Source of the DNA: Echinococcus granulosus
Taxonomy: Eukaryota > Platyhelminthes > Cestoda > Cyclophyllidea > Taeniidae
Direction of reading: 5' to 3'
DNA length: 64,000 nt
Assembly (NCBI RefSeq): GCF_000524195.1
Contig: NW_020170423.1
Coordinates: 403,599 to 467,598 of the forward strand
Below, in pieces: positions 12,360 through 24,400 of this stretch (the first letter of the stretch is position 1; each line of letters begins with the position of its first letter). A program made the position numbers and the translations under genes. The notes beneath the pieces are model-generated. The model did no database searches, was not told where the DNA came from, and worked only from the letters and a program-made list of their open reading frames with translations.

Positions 12360-14260
12360 TTAAGCTTGGACATAAACGACAGGACTATGGTTAATTTCCA
12401 TTTCCGCCTCCATAAAATTAGTGCTGCTGCTGTTGTTGTCTGCTCGACCAGTCATAAAACAGCATAAGTAGTCAAGCAGGTAGGTGTTTGGAAGACTTTG
12501 AGTTAACTTGAGAACGGAAGTAATCATGGCCATGGTAGACATCAACACTTTGTTTGATCCACCGGCTCCTGAAATTCGATTCCCGCAGGTAGCCGAATGG
12601 ACCGCGCTGAGGCGGCCAATAGTGGTGAGATCTGTGGAATACCGGATCCTCCTTGATTCAGGGGATATTAAAGTGTGAGTGGGTAGGGTTCTTCTCTACT
12701 TGTTCGAGGACTGGAAAAGTGAACCCACAGTCCTAACATTGCTGCTGTAGTCTGGAAAAGTAACTTAATAGTCAAGCAAACAAGTGTTTGCCTGACGTTG
12801 AGCTAACTCAGAAATAGAAATAACCATGTCCATGGCAGACATCATTGTTCTGGTTTTGAAAACTCACAGCTAGTTAAACGGACTCAACGGAAGTGGTCAT
12901 TAAGAGGCAAGCGAAGCAGTGGTGGAGGGATTGAGGCGAAAACATATCCTCGTTGTGAGGCGGTAAGTTTCTTCTCTAGTGGTCCCAAGCTTGTAAAAGC
13001 AGCTCCATGCTCCTAGCACTGCTGCAGTAGTCTGCGACAATAGCTTGAAGAATAATTCAGTCGGAAAGTAGTTTAATAATTAAACGGGTACGTGTTTGCA
13101 GGACTTTGAGCTAATTTAGACACTGATGCAATCCTGACCATGGTAGATACTAACCTTTTGCCCAATCTTCTTCCTCTGGCTTTTAACTTCACAGCTAAAT
13201 GGATGAACTCCATGGAGTTACTTATCAAGACGCTTGCAGAGCAGTGGTGAAGAAGTCGGTGAAAAACGGCGGCATTAGTGTGTGAGGATTAGAAAAGCAA
13301 CTCCTCCAGTTCAGGAAAAAACATTTTAAAGAATAATTCAGTAAAAAAGTAACTTAATAATCAAGCAAATAGGCGCTAGCAGAAGTTTGAGCTACCTTAG
13401 AAATTGGAAAATTCAGGACGACGGTTGGAATCACCCTTTCGATTTTGCCACCAGCTCCCGATTTGAATGGACTTTAAGGAGGTGACCGTTAGTAGTTAAA
13501 TCCGTGGAATACTGGATCTTCGCTGGTTCATTTGGCATTAAAGTGTGAGATGGTGGGGTTATTTTTTGGTGGTGCGAAGACTGGAAAAGTAACTCTCACT
13601 TCTGTTATTGCTACGCCTGTTCAGGAAAAACAATTTGAAGAATAACTTGTTTCAAGAGTAACTTCATACTCAAAGGGGTAGGTGTTTGGAAAACTTCGGG
13701 CTTTGAAACTGACAGCTAAACAACTGAACTCCGTGAAGGTGATCGTAACGAGGAGCAGTGGTGGAGAGATCGGTGCAAAACTAGATCCTCGTTGTTTTAA
13801 GCGACATTAATGTGAGTTGGCAGGGCTCTTCCCTGGCGGTCCGAGAACTGGAAAAGTAACTTTCCATTTCTGGAGCTCACACCACTTCCACTTCTAAATA
13901 AAAACATTTTAAAAAATGACTTAGTCTGAAAGTAACCTAATAATCACGTCGAAAAGTTTTTGGTAGAATTTGAGCTACCATGGAAATCGAGGTAGTCAGG
14001 ATGATGGTAGTCATCACCACTTTGCTTAATCCACCAGGTTCTGTTTTGAATTTCGCAGCTAGTTAAATGGACTCCGCAGAGGTGATCATTAAAAGGAAAG
14101 CGGAGCAGTGGTGGAGAGATTGGTGGAAAACAAGATCCTTGTCGTGAGTTGGTAGGGTTCTTCTCTAGTGGTCTGAGGTCTGCCGAAGTAAATTTACACT
14201 TCTGGTACTGCAGTAGTCGTTGTAGAGCTGGGTCTGCAACAATAGTAATATTCCTCTTCC
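12360..14260. repeat. Tandem repeat of ~300 bp units, about six diverged copies
   Basis: Six head-to-tail units share, in order: a (GA)AAAGTAACTTAATAATCAAGC-like start, GTAGGTGTTTG..CTTTGAGCTA, CATGGTAGACATCA, TTTGAATTCGCAGCTAGTTAA, a CAGTGGTGGAGAGAT block, GGTAGGGTTCTTCTCTAGTGG and CTGGAAAAGTAAC. Unit starts are near 12445, 12755, 13065, 13345, 13650 and 13928, giving periods of about 280-310 bp. Copies carry internal deletions and substitutions, and I see no coding frame conserved between them. It is unrelated in sequence to the TRIM family. Confidence 0.8.
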
Positions 14261-15639
14261 AAAAGACTAAATCTATTGCAATAAAGATAAGAAATGAGGA
14301 CATCCTGACAATTGGTAAAAGCAGTCACCTTGAAATGACTATAACAAGCTGATCATTCACTGAATGGCAAAAAAGAAGGTGTCTGCACTCCTATCTGCCC
14401 GGTGAAGATGGAGAAAGGAACTATTCCTAATACATGAGCCACTTTTACTTTAATGAAAAATTAAAAAAAGGACAAAATTCCCTAATGATTCTGTTTTAGA
14501 AGTTAATCGCAGACCCTCATTCGAGTTACTACTTTTTGGGAGGTAGTTCTATAATTCTTTCACCAAACAAAATGCACGGAAAACGTCAGAAAGGACTAAT
14601 AAATGAATTCTTGTAAAAAAATTAAAACTTATTATTCTACCTCCAGCCGATGAGGCAGTGATGGAGCGATAGTAATTGGGATCATAATGAGAGGCCCGTT
14701 TCCTTGCGGTCTGAATGGGGCGATAAAAATGAATTGTCGCCTTAGAGGAGTCTCGAACCACTGCCCTCAAGGTAAGAATTCCTCAGTAAAGATATGATGA
14801 CAGTTGCAAGAGAACTTCAATGGGTTCGAGCCTAAACAAGGTAGCATTTTTGACAGCGTCATCTAGCAGACGTTAATACATAATTTGCCCACATTACTAT
14901 TTCACCGAGCGAGTGGACCACCTCTAAAACCAATTTAAGGAGGAAAAACACCTCCTGATGTACTGCGGTCGACACAGATATATGCTTTTTGAGTACCAAC
15001 TTCATAATATTTGGGCACGAAAACAGCCGATTGCAACTACGGCTACTTTTAATTTTAGAAGTTTGCTTTTTCAGCGGTGATAGCATCTAGATTGTGAGAT
15101 GCTAAACCTCGGCTGTCGGTACTGCTGGAAATTTGGGAAATTCTCTTTTATTTAAAACCAAAATTAGCGATTTTAAAGTAAGTAAAAGTAAAACATACAC
15201 TTGACTATTTTACCAAGCATTTATTTAAAAAATCGGCTCAAAACAAATTGCGAATTTAGGCATAATTTGAAGTAATCTGGTGGATGATCCACATCCTTCA
15301 GTTAGCAACCAGGAAAGCACTTTTAGGATGCAAGAGCATATAATTTCTACCTGCTAATTTGTTTACAGGAAGTTGTGTGTCCTTTCGAGTTCACTAAGCA
15401 ATATATTAGTAATAAATTACCTTGACATCTTCTGAGGTTCGAAGGAAGTGCTGCGAACTTCTTTCATTGTTCCAGTCGCATAAAGGATCACATTTGTATA
15501 TCGTCCATAGATTGTAAAGGATTCCAAGCCTTTTTAGTAAAAAGTATTTTTCCTAAAGTTGCTCAAACTTTTCAGGACTTTTGTCAAGTTTGCGGATTAG
15601 ATTACATCCGGTCGAAGTAGATCTTCGAATATTGCGGGC
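14261..15639. other. Intergenic, nothing recognised
   Basis: No gene, RNA or clear repeat recognised. Confidence 0.4.
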
Positions 15640-16508
15640 CTGAGTCTGACCTACACACTGGACATGTTCTAGTTTCGTGTTGATTTCGGTTTGATCTCAT
15701 GGATACCTAATGCTCGGGTCTTGGTGCTTCTGCTTGGCAATGTGGACTTCGGGCCCTGTCAGGAACCTCCAGCCCTTTTCTATCCTAGCAATCCATATTC
15801 TCCTCCTGTATTATATCTTCCTTCGCTTTTAGAGAACACTCGGGAACCTATAGTGATTTCTAGTAGTGTATGATGAATCCCAACGTGACTGAAGAAGAAC
15901 ATGTTGCTGCAGAGGGAAAGATCCGTGACTATTCCTAACAAGAGGGCCAAAAATGGTGTCTAAATTGGGTAATTACTCCAGTTCAATTTTCTGCAGGAGT
16001 GGTATTAACAAATAAAGCGAGACACTAGCTTTGGCAATGATACATCTGGAAAAATTCGTTGCGGAGCTGTCTGAAGTACCTGTATGAAGACGTCAGTGGA
16101 GTGAATACGCGATACCTCCGCCACCTCTCCACTCGCTGGGCGGAACTCAGATGGGCAATATGGTTAGGCAGCACTGAAGTGAGAACAAAGTGGCAACGAG
16201 GAACAGTCACAAAACATTATCTCCATTCTTTGTTACATGATTCTGCTTTTAGGATAGTGATCCTACCACTGGTGATGGGAAAGCGTGGTGGCCAGTACCT
16301 TCCCCTACCCCCACAATACGATTCTCATAGAGGACAAAACTCCAGATCCAGCAGAATTGCCAAGGGGATCAGTGACGGAAACCAATTCGATGACTGGCAC
16401 GTTTGGTTCGTGGGTGTATTTCCTTACAGGACCAACTACATTGCGATGGTCGAGGGGGGAGGTTAATTAAGGGGAGTGCAGAGGGATGACACTCAAAGGG
16501 GGAAAGGG
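15640..16508 (+). mobile_element. TRIM-type element, 3' terminal repeat absent or short
   Basis: A diverged 5' terminal repeat (about 15640-15850) is followed by a well-preserved interior (15850-16494). It ends in a purine tract, AAAGGGGGAAAGGG (16495-16508), directly before TTATGCAGA, the expected place for a polypurine tract before a 3' repeat. A 135-codon frame inside it (16059-16466) is not shared by other copies and is not treated as a gene. Confidence 0.65.
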
Positions 16509-17612
16509 ATTATGCAGATTTCAGATGACAAGAAGAAATTTATTCTAACTCCAAAAAACTCGTTACTATTACAATTTTCTTTGGCTGTCGGGTATCTCCT
16601 AGGTCCCTTTAGGAGGTCGAAGGGATCTACCACTTAACAAAAAATGTCCCACTATGGAAAAAGATGCTTATATTCAGGGAACATTTTCTCTGCATAATAA
16701 AAATCTTACGCAAATCTTTAAAATTCCTTTATTTGCACCAAAGAAGAAGTGCTTCTGAATACAACTAAATTTGGTAGTAGCAGGACGAAACGACAAATTA
16801 GAATTAATTTTACCAAGGAAAATATGAAAGTCTACATTCCCTACCAGTAAGTAAGACTGTCATTCATAGGACAAACTTAAACTTAAACAAAACGTGATTT
16901 TAATGCACCGTAAGGAAAAATTGTCTTTGTAGCAGGCTGCATCCTCTACTGGTGCCACCCACACTTACATTACCTCGATGAGTTTCCTACCTACTCCCCG
17001 AGTCACGAATCTGCGGAATGTGTCTGTTGACAATTAACGATGTCTCATGCTAAAAGTACACGATGTAAAATAGGTTGTCATTCCCTACTTCTTGACAGGC
17101 AGTTGATCTGGCAGACCTCTAATGCCTTAGCATAACGATAAAATATTTGGAATGTGATAGATGCCTCTCACCTAAAAAATGCTGCTACTGAAGGTGCCTC
17201 ATTATTACCTACATCTACAAGCTGTAAACGCAATGAATGAACGGGAAAGTGTACCCAAAATAACCTAAAAAATAACTGCCATGGGATAATGGACGCAGAA
17301 GAAGCCAGGAGTATGCCCATCACCCACCGGGATAGACCTGGGTTCGTGTATAAATGACAGGAAAACAAAAAATAGTTTGAAGACAAACTCTAGCTGCCTG
17401 TTAATTTCCAGGCCCAATTAAATAGTGCATTACGAGGTTAGTTAACATGATGATATATTTGGCCCCTTCTATGCTACTTAATTACAACTTAAGTATAACA
17501 TGGCTTAATTACTCTGGGTAAGGGTAGAACGGTGTCAAGGTGTTAGTAGTAAAGAACTCCATCCTTTACAACAAATTAAAGTAGAACATTTTTTTGAAAA
17601 TCATAATCGTAA
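16509..17612. other. Intergenic, 3' of the copine gene
   Basis: No gene recognised. The copine transcript probably ends at one of the minus-strand AATAAA motifs just above this interval. Confidence 0.4.
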
Positions 17613-17641
17613 TTTATTTCATTTGGACCAGTATTTTTATT
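17613..17641 (-). terminator. Two minus-strand AATAAA signals, copine 3' end
   Basis: AATAAA on the minus strand at 17613-17618 and 17636-17641, about 255-280 bases beyond the copine stop codon. Either could direct polyadenylation. Confidence 0.5.
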
Positions 17642-17893
17642 TTTAAATCAAATAAGACGCCCACAGAGGTGATAGGTAATGGATATTACAAGTGTCTGAC
17701 AGTGTGTACAGACATTCATTTGGTCCGTTAACGATAGAAGTTTAAGGTCTTCAGCCTTAAAAGCGGCAGGCAAGTCAATTACATGATTGGACAAAAACAT
17801 AGTCAAAAAGAAGTGCCAAAAAGTCAACCCACAATATGCATACACAGATAAGAGAGGTGAGGCTTGATAGGTATGCATGTGTGAGCTCGTAAT

Positions 17894-18466
17894 TTACGGA
17901 AAAAAATGAGGCTGTCTCCTGCGAACCATGTCATCCCGCTGTTGACTCAGCTGTCGCTGAGATAGGCTTTCAGAAACGATATTCTCTGGCCGTCCGCGCC
18001 AGCTCTGATGTCTGCCTTGCACCAAAGTGTCCTCTGCAGGATCCTCGATCAACTCATAGGTGATCTGCCTGTTGCCACCTACAACTCTGTGGTGTCGAAA
18101 TGACGGGTCCTCAAATGACACTTCTCGTCGCATCCGACCGAGTTTTCGGGTTTGACGAGGTGGAGTTTCGGCTACCTCTGCAGGAGCGGTTTTGGACATC
18201 GACAAACAGCGATGAGAATTGGAGGCGGTGTTTTGCACTTCCTCTTTTTTTTCTAAATTCTCCACATCCTCCTGAAACCGAAGTTTTTGTTTGTGTCGAG
18301 GCGCCAAACTCGTTTGGCTAGACAAGGAGGTTGTGGAAGGTCGATGATGAAGAGGCTGCATGTAGGCGTGACACCAAGCTGAATCGGCCAGTTGATCTGC
18401 GCGCTCTGGGCGGTAGGGGACTTTGTTTGAGGGAAGAAGGCGATGCTTTATGAAAAAGCTACTCAT
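17894..18466 (-). CDS. CPNE-like: Copine terminal exon with ~165-residue basic tail
   Basis: Acceptor TTAATTTTTAG opens the frame directly after the codons for LAELPTQ. The first residues (MSSFFIKHRLLPSNKVPYRP) fit the short C-terminal helix and proline segment with which copines normally end. The frame then runs on for about 165 more residues rich in Arg, Gln, Ser and Glu, with no predicted fold and many RR/RQ/SQ motifs, before TAA. The stop codon is clear and the intron before it carries a TRIM element. The exon call is strong because phase and homology both fit. Confidence 0.85.
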   Translation of the reverse strand: MSSFFIKHRLLPSNKVPYRPERADQLADSAWCHAYMQPLHHRPSTTSLSSQTSLAPRHKQKLRFQEDVENLEKKEEVQNTASNSHRCLSMSKTAPAEVAETPPRQTRKLGRMRREVSFEDPSFRHHRVVGGNRQITYELIEDPAEDTLVQGRHQSWRGRPENIVSESLSQRQLSQQRDDMVRRRQPHFFP

Positions 18467-21400
18467 CTAAAAATTAATACAAACACCAATAATACTTTGG
18501 TTATTTTTTTTTGCTTTTCGTTTTGGTCACGAGGAGATTTAGTGTTCTAGGCCATGCCGATAGCCCAAGCTCTTTTGCATATCATTAATACGTCTTTTGC
18601 CATACCTCTATGATTTCTTTTGACTTCAGGCGTAGCTTTGGCTCCACATTAGAAGGAGTGGAAAGTGATACCGATCCTGAAGGACAACTACACCGATTTC
18701 TATTATTAAATGCTGAATCTTAAAGTAACGGAAATGGGGTGTGTGCTGCGGCTGGAAGAATATTTCAAGATCCTTAACAGAAGGATTGAAAATTACGTCA
18801 GCCGTTGGCAACCACCCCAATTCCATATTCTGCAAGATTGCCAGCCGTGAACCATCTAAAAGTTGGCTGTAGATCTCTCTAAGGTACGTATTTTGAAGTT
18901 GTCAATTGAGTGAACACTCGATACCTCCGCCCTTATCTCTTTACCAGCAGGATAAAACTCAGATAGACAGAGCTAAGCAGCACAAAAGTAAGAATAAAGT
19001 GACGAGGGGGAGTGGGCTCAAAGCCTTATCTTCATGAGACTTATTTGAACCATTCCCTTAATTAAGTGACTCTAGTTTCAGGCCATACAAGATGGCCAGC
19101 CCAGTATTCCCTTCCCCATAACACAATTCCCAAACAGGAGGATACTTTAGCTCCACCGGTATTGCCAAGAGGGACAGTGACGTTGTAGTAAGATATCTTC
19201 TCATCTACGCACAAATTAGATGGCTGAAGCGGTTGATTAGTGGGTGCCTCGCATTACAGCACCGACTATTTTGTGTTGGCCGATGCAAAAATTTGGCCCA
19301 GGGAGCGCAGGGGGAGAATCTCAAAAGACGAGAGGGACCATTGTACTGCTACCCTCAGGCATGGCCTCCAAGCCATGCCGCCAATCTTAACCCTTTCATA
19401 CATTAGTAGCATAGCTTTCTTCATACTCCTACAACTTTTTCCAACTTCATGGAACAATCGTCATAACCATATTGTTTTAGAGGGCATAGAATGACGTATT
19501 TTAAGAGTTTTGTCTATTCATAATGAAAAAAAAATGCAAAGGCACTGTTTTTGCTAAAATATGATGCTTATTTCACTACTGAAGGTGAATAACTGATTTG
19601 CTTGAAGCACTTTTAGGTTACTATTTAAATTGCTTTGAAGCTCAACGTTGTAAGAGAATGACTTCCCTACTCTGATATTGTCAATGTAGGAATTCACTCA
19701 TCTAACACGGAGTCAGAAAATTGTCCCCTGGATTTCCACTATCTCCTATTTTTCACTGCTCTGAATGAGAATTGGAAAGTCAGGCTTTTGGAGGTGGTTT
19801 GGGTTAAAATGAGAAAACAGCTTGGTTCCACACCTCTTTTCCGCGGTGATAATTCTGAAGATATTTGGGCATCTTCTAGACGTTGTTCTTGTTCACACTT
19901 TTTCCAGAAACTTTTGCGTTCCAGACTTTTGATTTCAATGCTTTTCTTCACCTCTAAGACAGTCGAATCATTTGAAATCCTTATATCGAATGGGACGATG
20001 AAGGCATCGTGGAAAAGCTTGCTATGTTAGACAAATAAAAAAGATAAAACTAAAGAGAGACTCAAATGTTACCTGGGTTGGAAGTTCTGCGAGTACCTCC
20101 TTCGCCAGTCCCAACTTATTCCATCGAATCTCCTCCGAACCGTCTGCTGCCAATCGGAGGAATCGTCTCATCTCTACAAACTACAGATTCAAAAAAATTG
20201 TACTTGTACTTTTATTTAGGGATAGGTTACTTTTTAATAAGTTAAAATCAAAGAATTTGTGATGTTACTTTAAAAGTGGGTGATGACAAAGGGCTCAGGC
20301 TTAAGAGTAATCAAATGCCTTAATTGGAGGGAAGGATGGGCAAGTTTTGAGCGTACCAAAGCCACATAACTAATGTAGTGAATGAAATGGGGAAATAAAT
20401 ATAAACCCTTTTGACAGCTATGACGGTGGGGCATGACATCGTACACATTACACAAAAGTAGAAATTTCGCCATTTCACTTTACTGCATCCCACAGCAAAG
20501 TTACCAATCGGTCCATGGAGATGGTTGGGTTGAAAAACAAACCCTTTAGTCAGAAGTGATGCCAAACACAAGTTAAAGAGATCTTTTATAAATGATATTG
20601 TATATAAAGAGACATCTGCGAATAATTCACTGCTGCTCTTTGAAGTTCCATTGCATAGTTGAAAAGAGTTGAGTGAAAAATGGGATGATGGTAGGAGCTA
20701 CACTTTTGAAGATACTTAAGTGAACAAAAAGCGAAGCAATCCAAGTAAATTAGAAGGTGGGGCGGATTTCTAAGAGCTTAGCCTTGAGCGTATCACGAAG
20801 TCTTTTCAATGTCACGTCCAACGAAGTAAGGATTTGTTTGATACTCATAATCCCTATCATGGGCTTGAATCGAAGTTGGCCTCCACCAATATTGGTGCTT
20901 GGCATAACCCCAAATGAGATTGCGGTTAAGTCTTCACTCGCTCTTTCCCTACCTACATCTCTTTAACGTGTATGGTGAGAATACAGTGAGGCAACGATGA
21001 AATTTATTTCCCTTTAGCCTTAAAAATCTGCCGATATTGGGTGTAAATCCGCTTTGACTTCAAACTATCCCCAGAACTTGAAGGTACTGTCGCATCAAAG
21101 GTGGGACTTAGGGATATCCATCAAGTTCAGTCAACGTTGGTGAACGGATTTGCCTTAATTTACTTATTTCGAGTCGGAAGGAGTGAGCTCATTGAATGGT
21201 AAAAGATAAATTGATAAAATACTTCAAACCCATTTAGCCACATTGGCAGGTACCAGGGCAATCATTCGGAAGGCGCATGTGGCATGCCTCTAAGCCAGAG
21301 TCATCCTATGGGGTGGAAGCCAATTTATATCTGATTTAAGTCACTGAAATACAAACCAAAGCACTGTTCTCTGTTATAGTCTTCTCAGTCATATACCAGC

Positions 21401-24400
21401 CCTCAAGAGCGTGGAAAACATACTGTCGAGAAAGAAACACATAAAATGTAATATTTTATGAATTCCATAGATTAAGTGAATAGCTAATAAGATGCCACGC
21501 CTTAGCTAAAGGTAAAGACAAGGAGCCTGGACGTAGTGGTATAACCGCAAATTCCTCGCGCTCGAAGGCGAAAAAAATCGTCGTGCCCGAGGTTGAGACG
21601 AAAGGTAGGTGAACGTGGGCTCGCCGATGGCGACGCTATAAACCGTTGGACAAAATCGCCCACAAAGTGTTGTCCAAGAACTAGATTGAAGGGTGATTTG
21701 CGATTGGTAGAATCACCGCAAAAAAAGGAACACTAAATCACTACGATTTATTTCACCGAAAGGGAAATGCCATTCAACAGTGTATTGTGAATAGACTAGT
21801 CAATAAACAATAGGAAAACTTGAGGGTCATTCTCCGACTTCTGAAGATAGGCATATCAACTAACGATGGAACAAAGGAGGGTGAGAGGAGAAGGTAGAAT
21901 GATAGGAGCTTCATTCCACCCAATAAGGTTATCAATGCCAGAAACGATTGCTTACAACACACTATTCATTCTCTGCAGTAACTAACTTTTTTACTCCACT
22001 TTATTTATTGAAAGTTTGTAAAGTTTTCCTCTAACGTACTTAAAGGCTAAATAGTGGAATAAGGTGCAGAGAACACTGTGCATACGATTTGTTTGAATAG
22101 TCTACTTATTTATGAATTAAATTATGCAACAGCGGCAAAGTGACTTATCACAGGAACTTGTTAAACCTCGCGAAACCAGATCAATGGAAGTCCCTTTTTG
22201 TATCTTTGCTACAACCGCCGTTTGACAAAATTGATGAAAGCAAATATAAGCGGGGCTTTTTTGCCGATGTATACGTTTCTAGTTTCTCTTTTGGAGATTA
22301 TTCGCATGTCAGGCGGGCAGTTCCCGAAACTTGAGGACTTTACTGCATCGCTTCGAGTAAGCCTATTGTCAAGAAGTTTGTAAACAGATATCAGCCCGAG
22401 AGGCAGGAGCCATTGGCTTAATTTTATCTTACAGAATGACAGGTGCTGGGTTGCGAGATCTTGGAAAAGCTGCCGAACGGAAGTCATTTTGGTCAGTTGA
22501 TTGATGCAAACATTGTTTGCTCATATTTAACGGGTCATCTTAGCAATATACATCTAGAAGAATGGTACAACTTGACTAGGTTGGACTCAAGTCGCGGCGT
22601 CAAAGTTTGACATAAACAAATGATGAGATGAATACAGTGTAAAAAGATTGCCTCCCACGTTGAGACACTAATCAAATTCCTCATTTAATTTGAGGGAGCT
22701 CAGAAGGACGGAAATTCTTTTCTTTCTCCTTTAATTGTAGTGCAATACATAAAAAGTCACATTCGATGCCCTTTTTTAATTATTCAGCAAAAACAAGATG
22801 CCCAACCTAAATCTCAAATTTTTACACCAAACACAAACGAATGGTTTAGTTTGTATAAAGAGAGATAAAGTCCTTCCCCTTTCATTCCAATCAAATCAAC
22901 AGCACGTAGAACATTACCATTTCACGAGGTGATAATCTGACCTCATAAGGTCACAAAATGAAAGAAGGCTTGTGGTATAAGATATTCAAAAGGGAAAGGC
23001 TTTGTTGCATATTTTTGCAAATCTACTTCCAGAAAAATGTTTTATTTTAAGAAACAAGCAACCCGTCTCTGACCACCTGTGTCTCTTCCTCACTTTCTGT
23101 TCCCAAATGTCTATTCTTATTCTTATGCTAGGGCCTGGAGACGGTGATAATGATCTCCTGGGACTTGAAAAAATGTGCTTACGGAANNNNNNNNNNNNNN
23201 NNNNNNNNNNNNNNNNNNNNNNNNNNNNNNNNNNNNNNNNNNNNNNNNNNNNNNNNNNNNNNNNNNNNNNNNNNNNNNNNNNNNNNGGGNGGGGGGGGAG
23301 GATGAGAATTTAGATGAGGAAGTATCTCTCGCCTTCTCGCGCTAAACTGAGCACCCTAACTGAGCTTAAATTCCTCCCATGTGTTGAGATTTCGGCAAAC
23401 GAGGTTTGAGACCTTGCGGCATATTGAAGGAGTATATGACATCCTTCCGACTCTATAACTAGCCTTGCACAGTTTTTGATCTCTATGCTAAAGAGCGGAT
23501 AGATCTAAGCCAAAATGATTTTGGTTTTAGAAAATGAGCAATTTATGGTGAAGTAACGCGTCCGTAGCGCATCGGACCTGCGAAGAAAAGTGCCAAGGAG
23601 GTGTGGTGGTTAGTGCGTAACCACTGTTGTGTTGGCAAAAGCACGAAAGCCACCTCTTAACACCGTTCAAGCGGGTGGTCAGTGAACAGTCTACAATGCA
23701 CGACTTTTTCAAAACTTACGCGAGGGATGTAAAGAACAAACGTATGTCCCTTGAAGCCTTTTGTCATCCGCTATTAGTGCATTTGGTTAGAGTCCATTTG
23801 CATTGTGGCGTCGATGGCCTTCCCTCTTGAGCCGGTGCGTACGCAAATCAGCAGCCGTACTGCTCACAGTAAAAACTACTGAAAGCCATTTTTGGCAATT
23901 TCATCTTTAATTATCTGAACTAATGACAGCACATAGAAGTCTACTCGAATCAAGAATGGAGCGTCTTTCTGAGCTCGGCTCCAAAGTCAGATGATATGTC
24001 TGCTACCGCGTGTCGCACCTTCTATGGCTTTTATGGGAAAAGTCTCGTGTGGGGCTTTTGAAGCTTAAGAATTGAGTTGAGGAGGCCCGGATCAACACTG
24101 AGTGCTTTGCGGGTCCAAAGTAAGTAAGACCTTACCTGAACATTGTCACGACAGGCTTCTTCTGAGCCAACTTTGAGCAAAGCGAAATCTTGGTCAAGCA
24201 CCTGTAGCTCTAAATGAAAGTCAAAGAAATACTTCAATAGAGTAATGTAGGTGACAACGTTTGTGCTGCATGTTCTAAATTACGCAGGAAAAAGTGCCGC
24301 GTAAAAAGGAATGTCATTTTATAGAAGTAAGGGAGGACTATACCTAATTCACTGCAGTGATAGAAAACAAAATTTATGCAATCCAAAATAAACTCTGTCA

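Noticed and set aside
16059..16466. 135-codon plus-strand frame
   Set aside because: Lies wholly within the TRIM interior; other copies of the same interior do not keep the frame.
19737..20025. Open minus-strand stretch after a TCTAACATAG acceptor (LFHDAFIVPFDIRISNDS...), considered as a copine exon
   Set aside because: The terminal exon at 18466 joins the exon ending at 20073 directly in phase and matches the copine C-terminus; this stretch has no suitable donor and no copine similarity. It could be an alternative terminal exon but nothing supports that.
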